DNA of 64,000 bases. Source: Filobasidium wieringae. Lineage: Eukaryota; Basidiomycota; Tremellomycetes; Filobasidiales; Filobasidiaceae. Where the stretch lies: NCBI GenBank assembly GCA_001600055.1, contig BCIV01000003.1, positions 439,162 through 503,161 of the forward strand, read 5' to 3'. Within the stretch, counting starts at the first letter, position 1. Each line of letters begins with the position of its first letter. Made by a program: the position numbers and the translations under genes. The notes under the pieces are model-generated. The model saw nothing but the letters and a program-made list of their open reading frames with translations. It had not been told where the DNA came from and did not search any database. Shown here one piece after another: positions 46,758-60,426 of this stretch.

Positions 46758-48343
46758 TTAGTGAGACGACTTGGGGGGGTTGTAGTCTTTGGAATAGAAA
46801 GAAATCACACCGAAGATTAGCCCATTGCGCTTATAAAACATTCCGAAGCAGAGTCACTCACAGATTTTTCGGTTCTTCAAGACACTCCACTTCGCCCTCT
46901 TTACGTACAAACTGATAGCAGTCATCGTCGAGAGGATAATGACAGCCTTCAATACCGGGTCAATCAGTATCAAGTTTAGCTCGCAGGATGTTGATGACTT
47001 GGCTCACCTGCATACCCATCTTCTTCCTCTCGTCCAACTCAGGCTCAGCGGTCCAGGACAAGAAAGTGGTGACATCCTTGGCCATCTGAGAAGTGGTGGA
47101 AGGAGTACCGTCCTCGTACTCAACCAAACCGTCGTACAACACACGAGCCATGGCAATACCACCTCCGGGGAAGTATCTATATCACAGAAGGGGTATTTGG
47201 TACAAGCTCTTCTTTTACATCAAATGCATCCTGACTCACGGGTTGTAGTTCATTCCAGCAGCAACCTGGACACCGGGAGGGGGGTCAACGTATCCGGTAA
47301 GGAGAGAGTAGATGTAGTCCTATTATAGCAGTCGATAATTAGTTGTATTCGTCGACCGAATTCTCGGAGATTCGCTTACAGCTCCACCGTGACGGGCCTT
47401 GGCCATCAAGGAAAGATCGGGAGGAAGGGCACTGTATGGCAACATGACCTCTTGTCAGTTCTCCGATCCGCCACCACATGCGATCCGATTCTGCGACTCA
47501 CCCAGCGTTTCCGGCCCTGGCGGCTTCGTCGTTGGCGTAAGGAGGGGGCATGTAATCGGCCAACTTTCCGGGCCTCTGGAACATCTCTCCCTCATCGTTG
47601 GGTCCGTCGGTATACTCGACCTCCTCGGCCATGGCCTTGGTCTGGTCGACGTTGTGAGAAACACCGACCAAGTTACGCCAGGCGATACGGTCTAGCGAGT
47701 GACAAGCCGAACAGACTTCTCTGTAGACCTGGTATCCACGACGGATGCTATTGTTGAGCAAAAAGGAAAAGGTGCAACGGAAAGGGCAAGAGAGTTGCTT
47801 GATGAGCCATTCAATTTCTGAAATCCAAAGTCAAGATCGAGATCGATGCGTACGAGGCGTGGTCAAAGGTATCGAAGATACCCTTGTGAGCCCAGGGGAA
47901 AGCAGCAGGGTGGAGACCATCATCGGCAGCGGTGTTGGCAGAAGCTTGGGGAACGAAGGGGAGGGTTCCGTAAAGCTGGGTGTAGTATGCTATCGATCCG
48001 ACCGAGAGGAGGGTGGCGGTAGCCAAAGCAGGACGGGAAGTAGCGAAAGACTAAGATCAGATTGAAGAGAATAGGGTAGCATTGTATTAGAGGCGGTCGA
48101 TCATTTGCGCGGATCGGAATGATCTCACCTTCTCGGTGGCCTGGGTGCTGGCGAAACGAACCTATCAATTGTCAAAATACCGCCGATCAGTAACCTGTCA
48201 TTCGATTTCCTCCCCAAACATTGATTCGTGTAAATTTTCTTGCGGCACCCAGTCTTATCTGAATGTAGAAACTATAGAAACCCGACACTTACACCTGCAG
48301 CAGCCTTACCGGCTCTCAATCCAACACGAGTAAAGTTGAGCAT
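46758..48343 (-). CDS. CYT1: cytochrome c1, haem protein of complex III
   Basis: Carries electrons from the Rieske protein to cytochrome c in the mitochondrial inner membrane. The N-terminus (MLNFTRVGLRAGKAAAG, then RFASTQATEK) is a basic presequence and SFATSRPALATATLLSVGS a second sorting part. The mature protein shows AFPWAHKGIFDTFDHAS, the haem-binding CSACH after REV, SLDRIAWRNLVGVSH, PPYANDEAARAGNAGALPPD, and the C-terminal membrane anchor ending KNRKIYYNPPKSSH. Eight or so short introns interrupt it; the last splits the Tyr codon in RKIYYNPP. The stop is TAA at 46758-46760. All signatures are intact. Confidence 0.95.
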
Positions 48344-48813
48344 TCTGTATCCTCTTCTTTTATTATTGATTTCCTGATGATAGTTCTAAGCAGTCCTGTT
48401 CCCGCTTCTTCCCAGAGCTAGAATGAGAATGTGATACGCTTGGAGGGAACGAAGGCGAGGAGGTATCAGGTGTGTAACACAACTGTGTGAGATGTGTATG
48501 ATCGATCTTTACCTGGCAGCTGGTTGGCTCTGGCCGTTCGTTTTGCGCGTTCTGACCGAGTTGACCCGCGGATTCCAACCTTGCAGCCAATTTAGTGACA
48601 ACCCGAGTTCCGCTTTCTCACGCGATCGAGCTGATTTAGAGAGGGACCAAGGCTGATAGCAGACAGATAGAGTATTACTATACACACTTCTGGGTCAAAC
48701 GTCCAAGGCTGTCTCCACCACTACCTCGGTACTAGATGATATAACGAAAGACAACCATAAGCTCGGACACCCAAGTTCAAAGCTTCCTGTGAAGCAGCTC
48801 GTTGCCTCTCAAG
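48344..48813. promoter_or_regulatory. shared divergent promoter region of CYT1 and TFA1
   Basis: About 470 bases between two divergent starts. TTGGCT near 48523 reads AGCCAA on the minus strand, one base short of a CCAAT core, so a HAP-complex site for CYT1 is only a guess. Confidence 0.4.
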
Positions 48814-50818
48814 ATGGTCTACGAGAACAGCGGATGCACCAAAAATGAGATCAAGACGATGCACAACTTGGTGGCGCAAGTCAGTCGAGCGTTCTTTGAT
48901 CCCCACTTCGTCATCATACTGGATAGGATGATGACCAGCGATATGTAAGCGTCTTTCATCTGTTCGGACGCCTCCTAAATGCCTCGCAAGGCTTGGGAAA
49001 CTTTGACTAGCTTGAGTTCCATTTCACTCGGACACCACTATCGTCTCGTCAAAACTTGTAATCGCATGCTCATGCCTCGAATGACATTCTCTTTCTTTCC
49101 TCTCCTCGCAAATTTTCCCTGCTTAGGCACCTGGAATCTGGTTTAGGCCACCAAGTCGGTGTGAACGGAGGTATCAGCGCAAGTGAGACAAATATCGGTA
49201 AACTACTCAAAGCGTTAGAAAAACAACGTCTTGTGAAAAGGTAAATACTGCAACGAGCTCAAGACGAAAGACTCGTTGACTGAAAAGAAGGGTCCAGTTT
49301 CATAAATTATGAAAACTCGGCTGGCAAGGGAGTCGACGGGCTACCAGTACAAAAGAGGATGACGATGAAGCGAATGTACTGGTACATCGACTACCATGAT
49401 TTCTGTCTTGTCATCAAATACCGACTGGCTGTCATGCGATCTCAGATCGAAGCTAGCATGGTCAAGGTAGGAGGCCTCGCAGGTGGATGTACCTAGTACT
49501 ATCTGACAGTCTGTTCACGAATCTTCAGGACGATACTGCTAAGAGCGACTACAAATGCCCCCAATGTGGGAAAGAATTCGATGCCCTGCAGATTCCCAAT
49601 CTGATTCAAAATCTCTCGATGTCGATGATGGATCGTGAAGGAGACTTCGTCATTGCCTGCGACGTTTGCGGAGCACACCTTGAGCCTAAGATGAACGAAA
49701 AGGAACAGAGCGAAGCGGATAAGAAGATGGAGAAGTTCAACAATGCCATGGCACCTATTAGAAGGACGTTACAACAGGTCGAAAAGATTGAATTTGAGAG
49801 GTAAGTCGATTAGGGGTTATATCATTGCTTATTCTCCATATTGAGCGGACGCTCCCATACAGGCTGGACCCTATCACTTGGTTACTACAACACGTACCGG
49901 AGACGACGATCGTTGAAAGAAACGCCAAGGGTACTCGGGTTTACGTTGCCTACGAGAACCGAAAGAACGATCGAGAACTCGAGTTGACTCCGGAGGAGAA
50001 GAAGGCTAGGGCAGAGGCAGCTATCGCTAGAAAGCTTGATATGGAAAAGTGAGTTCTGCCATTACTGTAACAAGCGCTTCAACTTGAACAATCTTCGGTG
50101 GTGTAGACAGCGAGAGCTATTGCCTACATGGGCTGTTCAGTCTACAGTCACCGGTCAGCAGACCGAACTCGGTATCAAGCACGATAAGTTACGTCAAGTC
50201 ATTGCCGAGAGGCAGGCACGCAATTCCGCAGGTCAAGAAGATACCAAGACCGATACTGCCGACGCAGGTAAGCAAAATCTTTGCTTACAGATAAGCCTCT
50301 GGAGCATGGACTCATGTTATATTGTTACGTCAACGTGCTACAGATCTCGACGCCCATTATGCTCAGCTACTGGCCGAGGAAGAAAACGCATCTTCCGTCG
50401 CAGATCCCGTCATTGCCAAATCCGAATCCAGTCCAGCAGACAGTCCTGGAATTGGTACTGGTACAATGGATGACGAAGATGAAGAAGAAATGGAAGCAGT
50501 GGATATCAAGCAAGATGCATCTGGCGAAATAGAATCGCTCAGGAATGCAACTGTTAAAGGTAAGCAAGCTGATGTGACTGTTATGAATTCGCCCGTCTCA
50601 ATGACGAATCTACTATACTTCAGTTGGGGAGCAAGATATGCGGTATGGCGATGTTACAGAAGAAGATCAGGAGAGGATGTCTTCTGACGAGTACATGGTC
50701 AGTCGAGATCGGCTTAGTACTAAATTATTCCACGCGTATATTCAAGCGTTTCTTGCAGGACTATTTCCGGATTGCGGAGCAAATCGCTCAACTCGAGGAT
50801 CCTGCTGGAAATATGTAA
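48814..50818 (+). CDS. TFA1: general transcription factor TFIIE, large (alpha) subunit
   Basis: Bridges Pol II and TFIIH during promoter opening. The winged-helix N-terminal part (FFDPHFVIILDRMM, then GKLLKALEKQRLVKR, then MKRMYWYIDYHDFCLVIKYR) is followed by the zinc ribbon CPQCGKEFDALQ ... CDVCGAHLEP and an acidic C-terminal tail (DDEDEEEMEAVDI), the usual TFIIE-alpha order. About nine exons; the final exon encodes DYFRIAEQIAQLEDPAGNM. The stop is TAA at 50816, only 73 bases from the convergent GRC3 stop. Confidence 0.93.
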
Positions 50819-50890
50819 AGCACACAAAAACAGACGAACGGTAACAAGACACCCTGTAGCAATAAATGCATATTTCTCGGAGCATATTTA

Positions 50891-53500
50891 TCAAGAAGCC
50901 TGATTTTTCCTCATGATATTTCGCCTTAATCGGCGCCTGCCCCCACCAACTCCTCTTTCTGGTTTTATGCTCAAGAAAGGCACCTCGCTCCAGGCTACGC
51001 CTAACAGACCGCCTTCATTGACTCGCACAGAGGAATTGCGCCAATCCAGACTTCCGCAAAGCGGCAATTCCAGATCACCTTTCACTAAGGCGTTGACCGA
51101 AGAGAATTGCTCTGCGGCCACAGGCGTAAGCAGCTGAATCGATTGGTCTCCGGGAGCTACCGCTCGAATCAGACCCAGACCAACACATGTTGTGTTTTGA
51201 GAGGACGGAAGAGGTTCGCCCATCTCGTACCGCTCTCCTTCAGGCAAATCGCCGGTATAAGCTAGCAAACCGACCAGACTACCGTTCAGAGCAACACCCA
51301 GATCATCCTCGACTATGCTATCTGAGCCTTCTCCTGTCAGGTGAATCCGTTTGATAGCATCCTGAAGACTGACTTCCCATGGAAGCATTCCTACCAGAGG
51401 CTCCGAAAAGTCCCAGACGACCGGAGCTTCACGGCTCAACCGTGCGTGCAGATATGAAATCGTTGCAAGTGTTCTAGAGTCTGCAGGCGAGAAGCGCGAG
51501 AACAAACCAGAAGGTGGTGCCGCTTGTAGTTGCATCACTCGGCCGAAGCCCCCCATGATATGATGTTCAGGTACTGCATCATAATCTTCTCCTGCGAACT
51601 GTCGGTTGTCGTTATCATCCCCGTTCTCATACTCATTGCTGGCAAAGATGAATGTATGAGTCGCTTGCACCAGAGTTTCGATCTGCCCAAGAAGATCCGC
51701 TCCCAACCCCTTGACCCATCCTTGAGTGTTGATGACGAGCGGAACAACCTCGCTAATCTTTTCGCTGCTTTGATTGGAGAGGTCGAAGGGATATTGCATC
51801 TCGTAACGATAATGTTCGAGCAGTGAAGCGATGCATTCCATGTAGTGCTCAGACTGAAGCCTAGGGTTGAGTGACCCAATGAAGTGGGATCTGGCCGGTA
51901 TTGTCGGATGCGTCCAGGAAGGACCTGAAGACATGGATTGGGTTAAATAGGGGGTTTTACTAGAACACGGTACATCAAACATACCTAGTAGAGGGCTCTT
52001 TACGACGTAAAGACCCACGCTGCCTCCAGGAGAAAACTCGCTCTGGCCCAAATCGCAATCCAGATATGCCACAGTTTCATACCGGGTCAATAATCTGTTC
52101 ACTAGTTCCCTTCCAAAGGTACTTTTCCCACTGCGTTTTTGCCCCTTCATAATTGCCAATACAGGAGCCGATCGATCAATCATCTCAGACCCATACTCTC
52201 CGAACTCATCCTCGTCCTCTCCGCTTTGCGCTCGCGTTACTGCCCCTGACAGGGAATTGAGCGCGTCAGACCAGCTTTCTGGAGTACTGTGAGTATAAAC
52301 AGCGTGGTCGGGAGCTCGCAATATCTGGGTGAGACGGTTGGGAATGAGTTGATACTAGACAAGCACATTCGGAAATTTGAAGTCACTTACCGGATGAACA
52401 CCTTTCAAACCGAATGCCCCCTTCGCGTTGCGATCGGGCCATACCTTGCCCAAGGTCATCACTGCTTGGCCTATTCCGTCAATTCCACAGTCTAGCTCCT
52501 GAACCAAGAATAAAGTCCTATCACCGCTTAACATTTCTGTGGGAATGCCGTAACTAGCTGGATCCGAGGCATTCGAGGTGCATGGAATAGGGGAACCGCT
52601 AGGACATATAACAGGTAGAGGACTCGTAAGAGGTGCAAATAATCTATGACCTTTAGGTACTTCTGAGGCCGAGGAAGGAGTCAGAACAGACGAGAAGATG
52701 GAGATCGCGTTTTGCAGAGGTGTTATTAATGCCATGCCTGAGAATGTGAAAAACTAGCAGGAAAACGATTAGTAAGCAACTCCTGGAGCCTGTTGCTTGG
52801 AAATGAAGAAAACGCTCACCTCTTCTCGCTTCATACTGATGCAAACAGCAGGGCCAGCCTTTGCTAGATGGGAGCCAAGCTGTTCGACCCCAATTCGGCA
52901 GATATTCACGCCTTGCTGTAGATCGAAATTCGCAAAGAGTCGTTGCTCGTCTCTAGGATATAGGAAGTTAGAAACCATCACTATGTTGCGCATATGCTCT
53001 TGATAGATAAGGAGTTCTTTGACTCACACCGAGACCCTTCTCCTCTTTTTGGGACGTCCACTGGGAGTTGTTTGTACCATCTCAACGGCCATGAAATCAA
53101 AGTCATCCTCGCTATCGATCACTTCCATAATTTCCTCGCTCATCTGTTTAAGGACAGGTTCCTCTCCATCGTCATCCGAGTTCTCATATATCCCATGAAA
53201 GATCGCCCTCTTGCCCTTGATTGGAGTCGAAAAGGATTCCTCTTGCTTTTGCGCTTCGGACCGCTTGGCACCCCCTCTTCTAGGTCTAGCTTGAGGTTCT
53301 CGCTTCGGAGTTGTGGTGCGGGAAGATCCCTGACTAAACGGTTTCTCTTGACTGATCTCCTGCGATGATCGAGATGGTTCGGCTGATTGCGGAGATCTTG
53401 AAGAGCTTGCAATAGGCTGTTCAGTTGGAAGTGGTGCAGCTGCCCGTTCTGCAGCTAGCCGAGCTGCGAGAGCGGCTTTTCTGGCAGCGACAGCGGACAT
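50891..53500 (-). CDS. GRC3: polynucleotide 5'-hydroxyl kinase Grc3 (NOL9 family)
   Basis: With the nuclease Las1, phosphorylates the cleaved ITS2 end during 25S/28S rRNA maturation in the nucleolus. The N-terminal 160 residues are disordered and basic (AARKAALAARLAAERAAAP, ending GRPKKRRRVSV, a likely nuclear signal). Next comes FANFDLQQGVNICRIGVEQL, then the kinase domain with the P-loop MKGQKRSGKSTFGRELVNR, YLDCDLGQSEFSPGG and HFIGSLNPR. The C-terminal part has GLGLIRAV and the closing basic residues. Introns follow the exon that ends RRRVSV (near 53030), the exon ending MKREE (52819), the exon ending KGVHP, and SPLLG. The Walker A lysine is present. Convergent with TFA1 and divergent from BET5. 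Confidence 0.92.
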
Positions 53501-53806
53501 ATGGTTCGAACTATTACGAAAGGGATGCCTTGGTGATGTTGGTTTTCGAAGATCTGAAGCACAGGATTAGTTGGGAGAGATTCAATCGGTTGTGTTGATA
53601 CGAGGTCGTTGTTGAATATTTCTAGAGTCGCTAGCGGAAGCTGATGTTGAATTGAGCGATCAACACCTAGATAACGCCGGCTGCTGGCTGATCTTGGCAA
53701 CTGTTGTGTCTAGACTGAGATTCACAGTAAAGTTGCCTATTGCCCAGTTCAAGTACAGGTTCGATACTCTCCTTGATATCCCGGAGACTGAAATTGGACA
53801 AGCGGC
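53501..53806. promoter_or_regulatory. shared divergent promoter region of GRC3 and BET5
   Basis: About 300 bases between two divergent start codons. No named element was recognised. Confidence 0.4.
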
Positions 53807-54670
53807 ATGACGATATTCTCACTATACATATTCGACCGGTATGTTCTGGGCGTTCACCAGAGCGACTCAAGGTCAATGCAGCTCATTCTGCTTGTCATTC
53901 CGTAGGCATACAGAATGTGTGTATTACCAGGACTGGAATCGCTCAAAACCAGCCAGACCCCCTCTTCCACAACTCCTTAAGCCAAATGTAGCCCGCTTTG
54001 ATCCTGCCGTTCTCGCACGACAAGTACCGCTCGACCCAAACAACCTTCCGAAGGCAGACGAGAACGGACAACCTATACAAGGCTTGCTCGCGCACCATGC
54101 AGTGATGCGAAGGGCAGATGTGCTTGGAATCGGAGAGGCCGGGAAAGATGCAGGATTGGCATTTGATGAGGAATGCAAGCTAGTATACGGTGTGTTGCTG
54201 AGCTTAAGAAATATGGTTAAGAAGCTATCTGGAAGGTGAGCTGCAGCGAGACGAGAGATAATCGGTCAAGATCTTATGCTGCTGTGATATTAGAGATGAG
54301 CTGTTCCAGTCGTACCGAACATCGGCCTACAAATTTCACTTCTTCACCACTCTATCCGGCTACAAGTTCATTCTACTCTCCGACCCCCTGGCAGATAACA
54401 TGCAATTCGCTCTAAAGTCCATCTATTCTGGTCCTTTTCTGGATTTTGTCGTGAGGAACGACCTGATAGGTACTAAAGGAGGAGGACTGGATGAGACGTG
54501 GGGTTTGGAAGCGCAAAAGGGGAAAACACGGGGACGAGGTATCGATAATGATAGAGTATGTTCCATGGCCTTTAGGATGGGCGTCCCGGATACTGTTACT
54601 GATCAGTCCCTAACAGTTCCGCACTGCTGTAGACCGGTACATACGAGGATTAAGCAATTTTGGAGCTTAA
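53807..54670 (+). CDS. BET5: TRAPP complex subunit Bet5
   Basis: A core longin-fold subunit of TRAPP, the exchange factor for Ypt1/Rab1 in ER-to-Golgi and Golgi traffic. The first exon gives MTIFSLYIFDR and joins (from a donor near 53838) to HTECVYYQDWNRSK, the classic Bet5/TRAPPC1 start. The middle has an insert of about 75 residues (PNNLPKADENGQPIQG, and so on) not expected in the short yeast protein, then KLVYGVLLSLRNMVKKLSG, YKFHFFTTLSGYKFILLSDP, the NMQFALKSIYSGPFLDFVVR segment and the closing FRTAVDRYIRGLSNFGA. The stop is TAA at 54668. All family blocks are present in order. Confidence 0.9.
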
Positions 54671-54791
54671 TGATATGAAGGAGACGGATGGTTTGTATTA
54701 TATATAATGACGAATACCACCACAGTACGCATAGTCTACTACAAACATTGGTGAAGCTACAAAGGTAACGTATGTCCAAAGAAGCAAGTCT

Positions 54792-57557
54792 CTATGCAGG
54801 TCGTACTGCAGGGAACTCGCCGGGAGTTTCATCACGGGTAGGTGCTGGTGCGATCGCTGTCGTGGAATCCGCCGTTTTAGCAGCAATCCCGACCTCTTCG
54901 ATCTGTCCTGTAGCCTTCTCCTGCTCGATCTCGTTGTTGACAGCATCCATATCTACATCCCTGTCACCCTGTACCGCCGAAGGAGCTGCGGGCGCGACAT
55001 CCGGATCGTTCGACCCTGATCGTACCATCGCTGCTGGCAAGTCTGGTGGATTTGTCTCTTCGTCAATCTTCATCATTTCTTCCGCAATCTCGGCAACGCT
55101 CTTGCTCTTCAATTCATCGGTTGGTACTATCGCACCGGTACCAACAACGGTTCCGACTGGTGGAGGTATCGTCACTGCTTCAGGATCCAATGTCACGGCT
55201 GTAGTCGCAACAGGCGACTTGTGAGGACTACGCGATTTTCTCGATGCCGAACTCCCATTCACACTTGTCCCATTACGCGAGCTCTTCTCGGGCGATTTCC
55301 CTTTCCGTTTACTGCTTGGCTTATCCCCGTTGGATTCTCCATGGTTCTGCCTGTGCTTTCTTCCTCCAAGGCCCTCATCTTCCGAATCCGATAGCTCTCC
55401 GTCTCTTTGTATGCGCGCATCTTTCTGTCGTACTGTGTACGGGAAGAAAGGTGTTAATCGATGACCGTTTCGATTAACTATGAATGATAACACTTACGGT
55501 TAATTCTGACATCAGGGTCCTCCATATCCTCATTTTCCTTTCCATCCTCGTCATCATGGTCCAACTTTGGGACACCTGCGAAAAGCAGTAAACATTGAGT
55601 ATACTATTCGTCCGTTGCACAACTGATAGTCCATAACGACCTACTCATCATCTGAATTCCGGGTGCGGCCTCCTTTTCTCTCAAATTCTCATAGACAGCT
55701 CGTTGAATCTTTGCCAGATACTCTGGCGTATTTAAGTCTTCCATATTGGAGCTTCTTACATCTAGTTCGTAGTTTGGGCCGTAATGCTCAAAATACTCGT
55801 TTGCGGGAATTCGTCGACATAGCTTCACACCCGCTGCTAGACCAGTCTCATACGCCCACGCTCGAGAAGTCGCTCTCAACGTGTACCCACCACCTCCCAG
55901 TAGCAACAGAGGGAGGTTGAACTGTTTCACGAATTGAACACAGTCGGCATGTCCTGAGCACATTTACATATTTGAATGTTAGTCTTATTTTTGAAAAGAG
56001 GATGTTTACCTGTTGAGCATGAACGCTTGCTTACCTTTTAATGACAAATTGAAGTATCCCAACTTATCTCCCGCCAGAGAATCTGCTCCACACTGAAGCA
56101 CTATCGCGGTAGGCTTATACCATTCGACCGATCTCGATACCACCTATTTGACGTTCCTTAGCTAGACATCCAGTAGCCAGTAAAACGAAAAGCTTACGGA
56201 TTCGAAGATCGATTTGTAAGAGTCATCCGTGATTCCATCCCGTAATGGCACATTCAGTGCGTAGCTGTAAAGAGAAGCACATCATGAGTATCGAACTGAG
56301 TTTGCTGTATGTTATTGGTCACTGTCTTACGTTTTTCCCTTTCCGATTCCAATGTCTCGCAAATCACCCGTTCCAGGGAAGAATTCGCCTAGAGAATAGC
56401 GTAGGGATAGATCAGTTTCGATATGCGATTTTCGTTCCCGACCACTTCCACTCACCATACTTGTGGAAACTCAAGGTCATGACCCTATCCGTAGTGTAGA
56501 ACGCCTCTTCTACTCCGTCCCCATGGTGCACGTCAATGTCGATGTACATCACTCTTTGATGATATCTCAGTAACTCCAAGATTCCGAGTACGATATCTGC
56601 TCCCGTAATCTGTTGATCAGCAACCCCGACGACCGGAGAGGAAGACATGATAGCTCATACCGTTGACATAACAGAACCCGCTCGCCTCGGCCTTCTTGGC
56701 ATGGTGCAATCCTCCAGCCCAATTTACGGCGATATCACACTTATCCCTGGACAACCTTGCCGCACCCTCTATAAACGAGATCTTTGGTCTTAGGCCTACC
56801 CATTGATCTCGATTTGCTTGTTACAGCTTACCCATGGACCCTCCAGCCGATATCGAGCAATATTCAAACAATCCATCAAAGATAGGACAATCATCTCCAA
56901 CGTTGTCTATGGAATTTCAGAAAGGGAACACACGGTCAGTTCTAGCTCGAGAAAAGCTTATTTGGCTGGGAGGGAACTGACATTTCTGCTGCTCCTTTGC
57001 GTAACTGTTCGCGTTCTCAGGGTTGATTCGGTACAAGAAGTCTACGTATTCGTCCGTGTGGAATTGAGACATTTCACGTTTTGTCGCAGGTTTAGCTCTC
57101 TACCGTGTCGAGGATACACAATGAAGTGTCAGGGCGCATGGTACTGCTTGGGACACGAGGGGAGAACGCACGAAGATTTCCATCTTTTTGTAAAGACCGT
57201 AGTTCATGACTAAAGAATGCGTCATCCTGATTCTGGTGGGTTTCATTACGTGCACTATGTTTGGTGAGTATGAACCAAAGTAAGATGATAGACGGTTTTA
57301 GAGATGGGTATTGTATCGTATGAGTCATGTGATTGAATTGTAAAGAGAAATGCGAACACTGACCTGGACCATAGTGGTAGTTTCCTATATCGGAGTCAAA
57401 GAAGTAGCACTATCGATAAAGCATATGAAATTGATGAGTCGGGCGAGATAAACTTGATAGATAAGAGGTTGAAACATAAGGAAGAGTCCAGACTTACAAC
57501 TCGCTTCTTCTGTTCCCCTACAATCGGTTCGTACTCTCCTTCGCCTGGAGCGCTCAT
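54792..57557 (-). CDS. RPD3: class I histone deacetylase, RPD3 type
   Basis: Zinc-dependent removal of acetyl groups from histone tails in Sin3-type corepressor complexes. The short N-terminus ([20 protein letters not shown]) joins [15 protein letters not shown] and [19 protein letters not shown]. The catalytic domain follows with [36 protein letters not shown] (active-site His pair), [17 protein letters not shown] (metal Asp and His), [12 protein letters not shown] and [21 protein letters not shown] (catalytic-Tyr region equivalent). The last 230 or so residues are a long acidic, Ser- and Lys-rich tail. About 13 exons. The first-to-second helix junction (GP/H) has an unusual residue at the splice point, which may mean that intron end is slightly off. 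Confidence 0.92.
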
Positions 57558-57923
57558 CTTGATGTTATTTTGCAAAGCTGAGTTTGGTCGTTATCTTGAA
57601 TATGACGAGTCTGTTAACCCTTCTGGTAGTAGGTCGCTAGATCGATACGAGGTGGGATGAGAGGCACAATGACAAGCTGAAGTACTACTAATCTGAACAT
57701 GTTTCAAGTTCGAGCTGAATCTCGGTAGCATCCGGTAATCGCGCAAAAGCGTGAGAAAGCAAATCTGATAGGAGCCAAATCGATCTTATCCATCGCCAAT
57801 GTGATGCTGATCACCATCGTCACTGCCGCTGAGCATCACAGAACTCGCTGTTCTGTCTGAGACAGCTCGTACTTTAGTTTAGTCGAGTTCTCTTTGCTTT
57901 CCGATCCATATTGCGCCGGATCT
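57558..57923. promoter_or_regulatory. shared divergent promoter region of the deacetylase and MYST acetyltransferase genes
   Basis: About 365 bases separate the two start codons. No TATA box is clear, and the last part before the MYST start is CT-rich (GAGTTCTCTTTGCTTTCC). Any shared control is inferred from layout only. Confidence 0.5.
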
Positions 57924-60310
<2,387 letters not shown>

Positions 60311-60426
60311 TCATGTCATGTGAAGCGTTGCTACTTAGTAATACATAAAGACACTGTATCTGGTAAATCTTGATCGTGATTTTGTACATGAGTTCAATGG
60401 TTTCGTAAGTGAATGTATCGTTGCTT

